DNA of 33,963 nucleotides from Dehalococcoidia bacterium. Lineage in GTDB: Bacteria > Chloroflexota > Dehalococcoidia > Dehalococcoidales > UBA2162. The notes below the pieces were generated by a model. It saw nothing but the letters and a program-made list of their open reading frames with translations, was not told the DNA's origin and did no database searches. Within the stretch, counting starts at the first letter, position 1, and each line of letters starts with the position of its first letter. The DNA lies in contig DUFA01000137.1 of the NCBI GenBank assembly GCA_011191975.1, forward strand, positions 1-33,963. The letters run 5' to 3'. A program made the translations under genes and the position numbers. Below, piece after piece: positions 8,495 to 16,441 of this stretch.

Positions 8495-8528
8495 GAAACC
8501 GTTGCTCTATCCTCTGAGCTACAGGGGC
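8453..8528 (-). tRNA. tRNA-Arg (anticodon CCT)
   Basis: The complement folds into a complete cloverleaf. GCCCCTG pairs with CAGGGGT (one G-U), the D stem is GCTC/GAGC, and the anticodon stem ACGGT/ACCGT carries the loop TTCCTAA (CCT). The T stem GTGCG/CGCAC encloses TTCGAGT. The discriminator is A, and CCA is encoded at 8455-8453. Its 3' half overlaps the radical SAM frame on the plus strand. Confidence 0.97.
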
Positions 8529-8677
8529 TTGTCCATGCTTATTACGGATGTTCGTTTCTTATATTAAGACGCCTCGCTCTTGTAATCAATCACCTGAATG
8601 AGCCTACGTCCATAATTCTAACAATATTTCGCTATTCACGCAATAGATTTAAGGTCTCCATATCGGTATCACAGGTG

Positions 8678-8686
8678 TGTTATAAT
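8678..8686 (+). promoter_or_regulatory. extended -10 promoter for the bi-cupin gene
   Basis: TGT directly followed by TATAAT (8681-8686) makes an extended -10 element about 38 bases before the start at 8724. No convincing -35 was found, as is common for this promoter type. Confidence 0.5.
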
Positions 8687-8723
8687 CGGGAAAATCGTGC
8701 AAAGATGATAACAGGAGGAAGCC

Positions 8724-9650
8724 ATGAATACGATGAAGTATTCGAAGTATATAATCACCGAACCGAAACCCATCCCGCCTGAAATTCTGGCGAAAATGAA
8801 GGCTGAGAGACCAAAGAGAAAGTCCACGGTCGAATCGACCCACATCATGCAGGTCGACAGCGAAGTCATACCGGATATGTTCTATGTGGATTGCGTCTGG
8901 CTCTGGAAAGGATCTTCGCAGGATACTGTTGAAATTCCCCACAGTCACAGTTTCGACGAGGTTATAGGGTTTGTCGGCTCGAACCAGGACGATCCATGGG
9001 ACCTGGGAGGACAGATCACTATCTGGCTCGATGGCAAGGAACACACTTTAACCAGGTCTTCCCTAATATTCGTTCCTGCCAGAGCCAGGCATTGCCCTAT
9101 CAGGTTCGACAGGATAGACAGCCCGATATTCTTTACCACCATGTCTCCATCTAAAAAATACGAACGTAAAGATGAAGAGAACACACCGGATCCGTCTCCC
9201 GACAGCCCAAAATGCACAATAGTCTCGGAACTGACCAAGGACTTTTCCGTGGCTGCTGACGGTTCCACGCCTCCACCACCCCCGAGGAGTTCCACCATAA
9301 GGGGGCAACGAGTCCTCCACCTCGAGGATGATGTGGTCAAGGGTTCTTTTTACGTGGACTTTGTCTGGATTTACGAAGGGAACGGAGGAGCCCCCGCGCC
9401 TGAACACGAGCACGAATGGGAAGAATTAATAGCCATGGCAGGCTGCGATCCCGAGAATCCGAACGACCTAGGAGGTGCGATGAGTATCGTTCTCGGTGAC
9501 GAAACGCACTATATTACCAAGAGTTCGCTGGTATGCATTCCGAAAAACCTTAGACATTGCCCGTGGTTGTTCCATGATATAAAGAAACCGACCCTGGTGT
9601 TCACCGCCGGACCTTCCTCGGTATACACCGGCTCGCACAGACAGCAATGA
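8724..9650 (+). CDS. tandem (two-domain) cupin-like protein
   Basis: The 308-residue protein is an internal duplication. Residues about 40-140 and 195-297 repeat the pattern FYVD-x-VW, H-x-H-x3-(D/E)-E, a DLGG turn, T-K/R-SSL-x-x-P and R-HCP. The first half supplies His73, His75, Glu79 and His123. The second supplies the equivalent His228, His230, Glu234 and His278, at a constant offset of 155. This is the usual cupin metal set, so each half probably binds a metal ion. A proline-rich linker (TPPPPPRSS) joins the halves. The protein has no signal peptide. AGGAGG precedes the start. Its function is unknown; cupins include dioxygenases, isomerases and sensors. The next gene follows after 23 bases and is probably co-transcribed. 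Confidence 0.8.
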   Translation: MNTMKYSKYIITEPKPIPPEILAKMKAERPKRKSTVESTHIMQVDSEVIPDMFYVDCVWLWKGSSQDTVEIPHSHSFDEVIGFVGSNQDDPWDLGGQITIWLDGKEHTLTRSSLIFVPARARHCPIRFDRIDSPIFFTTMSPSKKYERKDEENTPDPSPDSPKCTIVSELTKDFSVAADGSTPPPPPRSSTIRGQRVLHLEDDVVKGSFYVDFVWIYEGNGGAPAPEHEHEWEELIAMAGCDPENPNDLGGAMSIVLGDETHYITKSSLVCIPKNLRHCPWLFHDIKKPTLVFTAGPSSVYTGSHRQQ

Positions 9651-9673
9651 TAATAACCGGAGAGAGTTAAAGA

Positions 9674-10078
9674 ATGAATATAGCAGTCGCGATATTTCTC
9701 ATCCTGCATGGGCTGGTACATTTGCTGTACCTTGGCCAGAGTATGAAATGGTATCAACTCGGTGAAGGAATGACCTGGCCGGAGAATTCATGGGCGTTTT
9801 CCCGACTGTTCGGTAACAAAACGATCCGGGTAATAGCCAGTATTTCCTGCGTATTTGCTACTCTGGTTTTCATCGTTGGTAGTGGCTGTATATTAGCGAA
9901 ACAGCCGGTCTGGCTGTCGATCACCGTCGGTGCGGCGGCTTTTTCCTCGTTACTAGTGATTCTCATGTGGGATGGAAAAATGAAAGAGCTGGCCAACAAA
10001 GGCCTATTCGCGATACTTATTAATATCGCAATAATAATACTACTTCTGGTTGTAGGATGGCCTGATTTCGGGTTTTAA
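9674..10078 (+). CDS. small four-helix membrane protein, unknown function
   Basis: This 134-residue protein has four hydrophobic segments (about 1-20, 50-71, 78-98 and 108-130). It begins with ILHGLVHLLYLGQ, which places His residues in the first helix, and a WYQLGEGMTWPENSW loop follows. Very short loops and tails suggest an integral inner-membrane protein without a catalytic domain. A GGAGAG site lies before the start. It lies 23 bases behind the bi-cupin gene and converges on the helicase gene. I do not recognise a named family. Confidence 0.75.
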   Translation: MNIAVAIFLILHGLVHLLYLGQSMKWYQLGEGMTWPENSWAFSRLFGNKTIRVIASISCVFATLVFIVGSGCILAKQPVWLSITVGAAAFSSLLVILMWDGKMKELANKGLFAILINIAIIILLLVVGWPDFGF

Positions 10079-10143
10079 AACGGTTTTCGTTCAGTGCAAA
10101 ACAAGTTAGACAGGCGTTGGTGGTGGAGTTATGTTTACCTTAT

Positions 10144-13100
10144 TCAGCGTGATTTTCGGTAAAGAGTTACGTTCTTGTAATCTCGCTGGACATCGAACAC
10201 CGTCCGGAGCGCATCCAGGTAAGGACTTCGTGTTGCTTTTTCGTCATTTATCGTATCGATGGTTATGCTCTGTAAAGGCTGAAATTGCCGGGCCAGCATA
10301 TGACGTAGAGGGCTGAAGTATTCAGTGAGACGGGGATCGTCGGGATCGACGTTAAACGTCAGGTCACGACCGTTCCGCCTGGATGTTGCGACCAGCTTGG
10401 TACCCCGGTAGACAAGATGAGTACCGGCAAAGCGTTTCGGCAGGGAACCTCTCATAGAATCCAGTTTGATCCCGCATACTGATGCTGGATCGGCAGCATT
10501 TACCCAGTAGACAACCTCATCCGGCAGTTTACGCTGCAAGCGGCGAAACGCCTGGTAGGAGATGAACTGAAGCCCGGGGATGCCGTGGAAGAAGTAGCCG
10601 GCAAGGACTTCTCCTGAGAGTTCCATCAGGCGCAGGGCGCGGAACACGTTTCTCCACTGGAATGCAGGCGACTCTCTTTCCAGCAGTTCCCTGAAGAGAA
10701 TCCCGTACCGTTCGAGCAGGAGTCTCACCCGGTCTTTCATTTTTTCCTCGGTTTCAAGCAGATCTTCATCCAGTTCGGACTCGGGGAGTAGAAACCAGCT
10801 GCCGGCATACGGCAGGGTGTTCTTCCATCGTGTGAAACCACGCCGACCGCCCATGATTCGCCGGCCGTGAAAACGCCGACGTGTTGCCGGTGGGCTGACC
10901 TCCGGTGGTTTAAAGCGATTCATTATTCCCCGGCGGAGTGTGGTAATGGAGTCATTGGTAACCTTTCCCTGCCACACTGCGTCCCAGAGGTGGTCGGAAA
11001 GTACTCCGGGACGGTATCCGGACTGGGTCAATAGCGTGGAAAAATCATATTTACCCAGCGTACTGGGAAACACATCAGCAAGTTCAGCGTCATCGTTGAC
11101 TGGTTCTTCTGTATCTGCTTCACTTATAGTGTCTTCCTGCAACAGGTCCAGGTCAGGCTCAAAGCAGAAGGTTATACGTTGCTTTTCACTGCCTACCCAG
11201 CGGAGGTTGCTTTCACTCACTGCGCTGTCCAGCCAGGAAGTAGAGTATTGGTGGAGCCTGGCAGGCAGAACCTCCGATTCCCACAGCGCTGCCGGTAACG
11301 GCAGACAGAGAAGCTGTTCGATGCGCCGGAATAACTCCTCGATAAAGAACACCAGTTCAGCTCCTGTATCTGTCAATCCCTGATGCTGCGCGAGGAAAAG
11401 GGGCAGCCACTCAATATCTAGTGGTTCGAATACAGGTACGGCGCTTGCCCGTGCCATTCTGAGTAGTATCTCGTAATTCTCACTATCACAGATATACTCA
11501 TTAGTACTTTCCTTTACCAGCGACCCTATGATTACCTTTTGAGAGTCAATGATATCTTCCAGCACCAGGGACAGGCGCTGTTTCTCGATTCCGAGTGTGG
11601 TATGGATGAACTCATACGTTACCGGACCGTAGTATCGGAGCCATTCTGTCAGCACGTCGGTCATTATTTCATCACTGTCTTCTGTTTCTTCAGAATCAAT
11701 ATCGTTACCGTTGAGTGGTATACTTTGAGAACCTGCCAGAGATTCTATAGTAATATCCTGTTTCCCATAGAAAGCTTGAATGATTCTTGGCAGCGTTTCC
11801 AGTGCCACTATCAGCTCTTCCGATGCCGCCGGCGGATTTATCAAGGCCAGCTTTTCCGCGAGAAATTCCCGTAATTTTTTGATATCGGTTTTATGGTCGG
11901 TTTTCATAGCCTGCAACAGGCGCTCCCACTCCGGTACCGGGATAAGAAGGCGTTCTTTAACCCAGTCCACTACCTCTCGCGGAGTTTCCGGTGAATAACC
12001 GGGAGAGAGTCGCTGCTGTTTCAGTTCGAACTGCTTTACCAGTTCACGATCGACAGGTGGACGGATTCCCGGGGTGAATACCACGTGATTTAGCAGATCT
12101 CCGCGTAATTTGGAAGTAGTATCCGTTTTCAACTCGTCGGATCGATAAAGATAATCATTGATCTGCCGCCACGAAACACTCTGTGCCATCGGACTGGGAT
12201 AGCTCGTATGAGTCACCGACCATCTGATTACTCCCGTTTCGAGTTCGGTCAGCACCTGTTTCATGCTTTCCATGTCGAATTCATCCTGCAGGCAGGTACG
12301 CCATGCTTCCAAAAGGATAGGAAAGTCTTCATATTGCATAACGGAAGCAAGCAGTTTCTGCGAGCGCATCCGGTTCATCCAGAGCGGCATTCTCTGGCCA
12401 ATTTTATTACGGGTCAGGAGCAGTGAACGACCGGCACACTCGCGGAACCTGGCTCCGAAGAATCCGGAGCCTTCAAGACGTTTGCGGAGTAGTTTTTCAA
12501 CGTTTGCACTCGTAACCAGGGAAAGCACCTCATCGGCTTCGGTATCGTGCGGTAACTGTATGACGATACAGTCGTTTCCGGTATATACCTCAAGTCGCTG
12601 ACCGTAAGTCTCTTCCCAGGCGGCATCCAGCGCCATAGCGAACGGGCGGTTGACTCGTCCTCCCCAAGTCGTGTGTAATATCAGCTGGTTCCCGGGAACT
12701 CCTCCTGGTCCGGTTCTTACATACTCAATTAAAATATGGTGCCGGTGAGGAAGATCACAGCCGGTCATTTCTTTCTGGAAATCTAAAAAGTCAACCAGTT
12801 GCTCGGATGCACCGGCATCCATGTGATAGTTGTTTTGCAGAGTATCGAGAAAATCGGGGTCATCAATACTGTCGTTAGCCACCTCCAGGAATCGGCCGAT
12901 ACGCTCCGAGAAATGGAAGTCACGGTAGTTTTCTTCACCTATCCAGAAAGGCGCCGCCATCAATCTGGGATTACCGGGAGACACGAAGACATCATTATGG
13001 GTAACTCGCTCGATTTTCCAGTTCTGCGTTCCCAGGGCAAATGTCTGACCGATAGTTGCTTCCCAGACAAATTCCTCGTCAAGCTCGCCGATAAGAGAAC

Positions 13101-14637
13101 CAGTCTCCTGGTGGCGGAGGTGGAAGTAACCGCGGTCGGGTATCATCCCGCCCGAGGTATACAGAGCAAGTAACGCTCCTTTGACAGCTTCAACCGTGTT
13201 ATCCAGTCGGTCGATTGAAATACGCTGCTTTAACTCTCGAACCCGGGCTTCTGCGTATCGTCCGGCAAGCATGTTCAGCACCAGGTCGAACTGTTCTCTT
13301 TTCAGATGCCGGTAGGGATAGCTGGCGGTTATTTGCATGAAAAGCCTGTCGATGTCCCATTTTTCAACGCCTGTCATGGAGATAATAATCTGAGCCAGTA
13401 CGTCGAGAGGGCACAGGACAGGCTGGGTACTCTCCATGTCATGTTCCGTGATAGATGTAGCTAGTACCGCTGCTTCAAGGAGATCCTGTGAGTGGGTGGG
13501 AAATATCTCGCCCCGGCAAATCTCGCCCACCTGGTGTCCAGCCCGACCGACGCGCTGAATTGCCGATGATACCGAATTAGGCGACTGTACCAGTATTACT
13601 TCATTCAACGAGCCGATATCAATGCCCAGTTCAAGCGAATTGGTAGCCACCACCGCTCGCAGTTCGCCTTCTCTCAGCTTACGCTCAACTTCAGTGCGTA
13701 CCTCGCGTGAAAGAGACCCATGATGGACGTAGGCGACGGGAGATTCTTCACCATCATTTAGTCTAAGCGCCAGTCTTTCGCACAACCTCCGGTTGTTAGC
13801 AAAAAACAGCGTCGAGTCGTTTCTTCGAATAATTTCTCTGAATGACATGGTCAGAGCATCCCAGATTGAATCCTGTTCTTCTGTTTTTTCGGGAGACTGC
13901 ACTGAGATGTCGTACTGCTTTGTTGTTTCGGAGTGTACAATCGAGACAGATCGCGGCGTGTACACCGGAGCGTGTTCATCTCCTTCAAGTGTGAATCCAC
14001 CGACGAATTCTGCCACGGTTTCGAGAGGACGAATTGTTGCCGACAAGGAAATACGCTGGAATTCACCGGATAACAAGGTGAGACGCTCCACTGCTGTCAT
14101 CAGGTGAATCCCACGCTTATTCCCGAATACCCCATGAACTTCATCGAGGATCACCGTCCTGAGGTTCTTCAGGATAGACCGTCCGCCCTTTGAACTGAGC
14201 ATCAGGTTCAGACTCTCCGGCGTGGTGATAAGAATCTCCGGCGGATGGCGCTGCATCTGGTGCCGTTCTGCCTGCGGGGTATCCCCGCTACGGGTTAAAA
14301 CGTGAATTTCAGGGAAGTCCATCCCCGATTTCTGGAAGGTTTCGCTCAGTTCTTTGAGAGGATCGAGCAGGTTTCGCTGGACATCATTGTTCAGCGCTTT
14401 CAGGGGGGAGATATACAATATACTGGTATGTCCCGTTGGAAACTGACCGGTTACCAGCTGGTTGATTGCCCAGAGGAAGGCAGCCAGCGTCTTACCGCTT
14501 CCGGTCGGCGCTGTTATCAGGACATGTTCGCCATCCGAAATTCTCTGCCAGCTTTCTTCCTGGACTTCGGTAGGCTGTCCGACCTTTTCCAGGAACCAAC
14601 GGGATATGTTCGGATGGAAACGGGACAGGGTACTCAT
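10144..14637 (-). CDS. lhr: Lhr-type ATP-dependent helicase (full length)
   Basis: At about 1497 residues this matches the long Lhr helicases (E. coli Lhr is about 1538). The superfamily 2 core is complete: Walker A APTGSGKT (43-50), a TTPESL motif near 139, Walker B DEVH (165-168), the SAT motif (199-201) and motif VI QRVGRAGHQVG. The winged-helix and Lhr-specific domain follow, and then a long C-terminal region (about 900-1497) of the kind E. coli Lhr carries, recently linked to uracil-DNA glycosylase activity. It is a 3'-5' translocating DNA helicase implicated in repair. The ATG at 14637 is preferred to 14649, because GGAG overlapping the upstream ATG sits at the correct distance only for the second. 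It is not obviously in an operon. Confidence 0.93.
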   Translation of the reverse strand: MSTLSRFHPNISRWFLEKVGQPTEVQEESWQRISDGEHVLITAPTGSGKTLAAFLWAINQLVTGQFPTGHTSILYISPLKALNNDVQRNLLDPLKELSETFQKSGMDFPEIHVLTRSGDTPQAERHQMQRHPPEILITTPESLNLMLSSKGGRSILKNLRTVILDEVHGVFGNKRGIHLMTAVERLTLLSGEFQRISLSATIRPLETVAEFVGGFTLEGDEHAPVYTPRSVSIVHSETTKQYDISVQSPEKTEEQDSIWDALTMSFREIIRRNDSTLFFANNRRLCERLALRLNDGEESPVAYVHHGSLSREVRTEVERKLREGELRAVVATNSLELGIDIGSLNEVILVQSPNSVSSAIQRVGRAGHQVGEICRGEIFPTHSQDLLEAAVLATSITEHDMESTQPVLCPLDVLAQIIISMTGVEKWDIDRLFMQITASYPYRHLKREQFDLVLNMLAGRYAEARVRELKQRISIDRLDNTVEAVKGALLALYTSGGMIPDRGYFHLRHQETGSLIGELDEEFVWEATIGQTFALGTQNWKIERVTHNDVFVSPGNPRLMAAPFWIGEENYRDFHFSERIGRFLEVANDSIDDPDFLDTLQNNYHMDAGASEQLVDFLDFQKEMTGCDLPHRHHILIEYVRTGPGGVPGNQLILHTTWGGRVNRPFAMALDAAWEETYGQRLEVYTGNDCIVIQLPHDTEADEVLSLVTSANVEKLLRKRLEGSGFFGARFRECAGRSLLLTRNKIGQRMPLWMNRMRSQKLLASVMQYEDFPILLEAWRTCLQDEFDMESMKQVLTELETGVIRWSVTHTSYPSPMAQSVSWRQINDYLYRSDELKTDTTSKLRGDLLNHVVFTPGIRPPVDRELVKQFELKQQRLSPGYSPETPREVVDWVKERLLIPVPEWERLLQAMKTDHKTDIKKLREFLAEKLALINPPAASEELIVALETLPRIIQAFYGKQDITIESLAGSQSIPLNGNDIDSEETEDSDEIMTDVLTEWLRYYGPVTYEFIHTTLGIEKQRLSLVLEDIIDSQKVIIGSLVKESTNEYICDSENYEILLRMARASAVPVFEPLDIEWLPLFLAQHQGLTDTGAELVFFIEELFRRIEQLLCLPLPAALWESEVLPARLHQYSTSWLDSAVSESNLRWVGSEKQRITFCFEPDLDLLQEDTISEADTEEPVNDDAELADVFPSTLGKYDFSTLLTQSGYRPGVLSDHLWDAVWQGKVTNDSITTLRRGIMNRFKPPEVSPPATRRRFHGRRIMGGRRGFTRWKNTLPYAGSWFLLPESELDEDLLETEEKMKDRVRLLLERYGILFRELLERESPAFQWRNVFRALRLMELSGEVLAGYFFHGIPGLQFISYQAFRRLQRKLPDEVVYWVNAADPASVCGIKLDSMRGSLPKRFAGTHLVYRGTKLVATSRRNGRDLTFNVDPDDPRLTEYFSPLRHMLARQFQPLQSITIDTINDEKATRSPYLDALRTVFDVQRDYKNVTLYRKSR

Positions 14638-14794
14638 GAATTTCTCCATAACCGTAATACTATACCGGAGCAGACTTTGTAGAACAGATGTCTCATCGTG
14701 TCTCTATTCTACTATTGCCGTAGAGAAATATAAACCGCTACCTCGAAAAGAGTTATATCTAGAATTAGGATGAAGAAAAAGATCATTAACATGC

Positions 14795-15994
14795 CTATAA
14801 TTCAGATTTTCGAGGATAATAATCAGAGAATCTGCGGTAAGACGCAAAGAGGAACACTATAAGATAAATAGCAAGTACAATTCCGATTGCCAGAAATGCC
14901 ATGAATATCGATATGCGATCTGCCATGATGCCGAATCCTAATCCTGCAGGGATAAAGACCAGGCTGCGTAACAGACTTGTGAACGATTCGCCGGTAGCTC
15001 TCTGTCCTGAAGGTAGTTCTTTGTGCAGATCGTTGAGAAACAAAGGTAAAATAGAGTAATATGCCAGCCATGGTAGAAACGCGAATACTACCCCATACCA
15101 TGTTTTTGTAAGTCCGACGACGATAAATCCGGCAATACTTATAATAAGAGCGATCGTAAAAACTCTACGTCGGCTGAATTTACTTAACCGGTAGGCGAAT
15201 TTCCCCGTAATCGCCTCTATTCCACTACCCACAGCTGCCAATATCCCCAGCATATAGATCGGAATTCCTATACCTCTAAAATACAACTGGCCGTATTCAT
15301 CAATGAGCATTAAGGTTACGCCCATGATAACCCAGAACACTATCACGTGCTTGATGAAAGGGTGTTTCCAGAGTAGTTTTCCTGTTTCGATGATATGCGT
15401 CCAGTAATTCAATGCTCCTGTTGTTCGATGAATCTCAGGTTCGGTGAACGAGAGAGCGATAAAAACGGCGATGAAAGAGAAGCCGATGGTAATCCAGAAA
15501 GGTAATTCCAGTCCAAGCCGATCTGCGATTACTCCTCCTGTAACTCCGGCCAGGATTGCCGTGAGATTACTCCAGAAGATTGAGTTTCCCAGTGTCTTTT
15601 CATAGTCACCATCCCTTTTCAGTTGCTTGAGAGTATCGTAAAGGAAAGACGTGTCGGTGCCGGAGTGAAGAGCCATATGGACTGATGCAGCCATACTGCC
15701 CAGCAGGAAGAGTCGAATATCATGTGCCAATACCCAGGCCAAGGTATTAAGTATGAAAAAGACCATATTCAGAGCGAGAATGTATTTACGACTCCATCGG
15801 TCTGCCAATGCTCCGGAAGGTACCTCCAAAATAATGAACAGAACATCATAAACAATCAGGACAATGGCAATCTCCGTAACGGAAAGACCTCTGGCTTCCA
15901 TGAAGATCTTGTCTATTGCGTAGTATAAAACAAAGCCTGAAAAAATATTGAAAAGATAGAATTTCCAGATGTTGGCTCTTAACTTCTTATCCAT
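14795..15994 (-). CDS. MFS transporter
   Basis: This 399-residue protein has about 12 hydrophobic helices in two halves. The MFS motif A-like loop GALADRWSRK (61-70) lies between helices 2 and 3, and a GVIADRLG loop later in the first half repeats its pattern. A central loop (about 186-205) separates the halves, and the cytoplasmic C-terminus is basic. The overall look is of a drug or metabolite efflux carrier, but the substrate cannot be inferred. The ribosome site before the start is weak. The gene lies between the helicase and the ABC block, separated by more than 400 bases from the latter. Confidence 0.85.
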   Translation of the reverse strand: MDKKLRANIWKFYLFNIFSGFVLYYAIDKIFMEARGLSVTEIAIVLIVYDVLFIILEVPSGALADRWSRKYILALNMVFFILNTLAWVLAHDIRLFLLGSMAASVHMALHSGTDTSFLYDTLKQLKRDGDYEKTLGNSIFWSNLTAILAGVTGGVIADRLGLELPFWITIGFSFIAVFIALSFTEPEIHRTTGALNYWTHIIETGKLLWKHPFIKHVIVFWVIMGVTLMLIDEYGQLYFRGIGIPIYMLGILAAVGSGIEAITGKFAYRLSKFSRRRVFTIALIISIAGFIVVGLTKTWYGVVFAFLPWLAYYSILPLFLNDLHKELPSGQRATGESFTSLLRSLVFIPAGLGFGIMADRISIFMAFLAIGIVLAIYLIVFLFASYRRFSDYYPRKSEL

Positions 15995-16130
15995 CTATGC
16001 AAACTGAACAAATTACTATGGACTGTCTTGGATGATCCGGTAAAATTCATTCTCGAAGTATAACAAGTGTTTGCAGTATTTTCCAGAGGGATATAAAGAA
16101 AATAAACGTTTATTGAGATTATTTTAAAAA

Positions 16131-16289
16131 ATGCGGCCCTTGGTTGACGGTTCCCGAACTCCTGTTAGAGAGGAAGGGACTGATTCATGCATCATAGTAG
16201 CTGCAAATAGCGGACACAACATTAGTATTGATGAACTAGAACTGGTAGTTGAAGCTATACAGAAGGTTATTAATAATAAATGTTTATAG
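16131..16289 (+). CDS. 52-residue orphan ORF, possible gene remnant
   Basis: An ATG-to-TAG frame reads VDGSRTPVREEG, then CIIVAANSGHNISIDELELVVEA and a basic end. It has a protein-like composition with an amphipathic helix at the C-terminus. There is no clear ribosome site, so it may be the surviving end of a larger gene. It lies just outside the distal tRNA-Ala repeat. I do not recognise a family. The 86-codon frame on the opposite strand looks less natural. Confidence 0.35.
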   Translation: MRPLVDGSRTPVREEGTDSCIIVAANSGHNISIDELELVVEAIQKVINNKCL

Positions 16290-16328
16290 CTTGGTAACCT
16301 GAACAGGATTAACTCTGCGAGGGACGCA

Positions 16329-16344
16329 TGGTGGAGCTGAGGGG
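16329..16344 (-). repeat. tRNA-Ala 3'-end remnant with CCA (possible attachment site)
   Basis: Bases 16332-16344 repeat exactly, in the same orientation, the 13-base 3' end of the tRNA-Ala gene at 20418-20430. The three bases 16329-16331 add the complement of CCA, so the minus strand reads like the end of a CCA-encoding tRNA gene. No other part of a tRNA is present. This is what an element integrated at a tRNA 3' end leaves at its far border. Confidence 0.55.
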
Positions 16345-16441
16345 TATAAAAGGCAGAACTCTCAAAATACTCTTTTTTCTTCAATTATAGTCAAATTCCA
16401 AGCGTTTTAATATGTGTATTTATACCTTTATCTTAGTTACC

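Noticed and set aside
9063-9413. 116-codon minus-strand frame within the bi-cupin gene
   Set aside because: The plus-strand frame has the conserved cupin ligands in both repeats; the minus frame has no recognisable pattern.
16124-16384. 86-codon minus-strand frame in the gap before the MFS gene
   Set aside because: Low-complexity Ser/Thr-rich sequence, no ribosome site, and it crosses the tRNA remnant.
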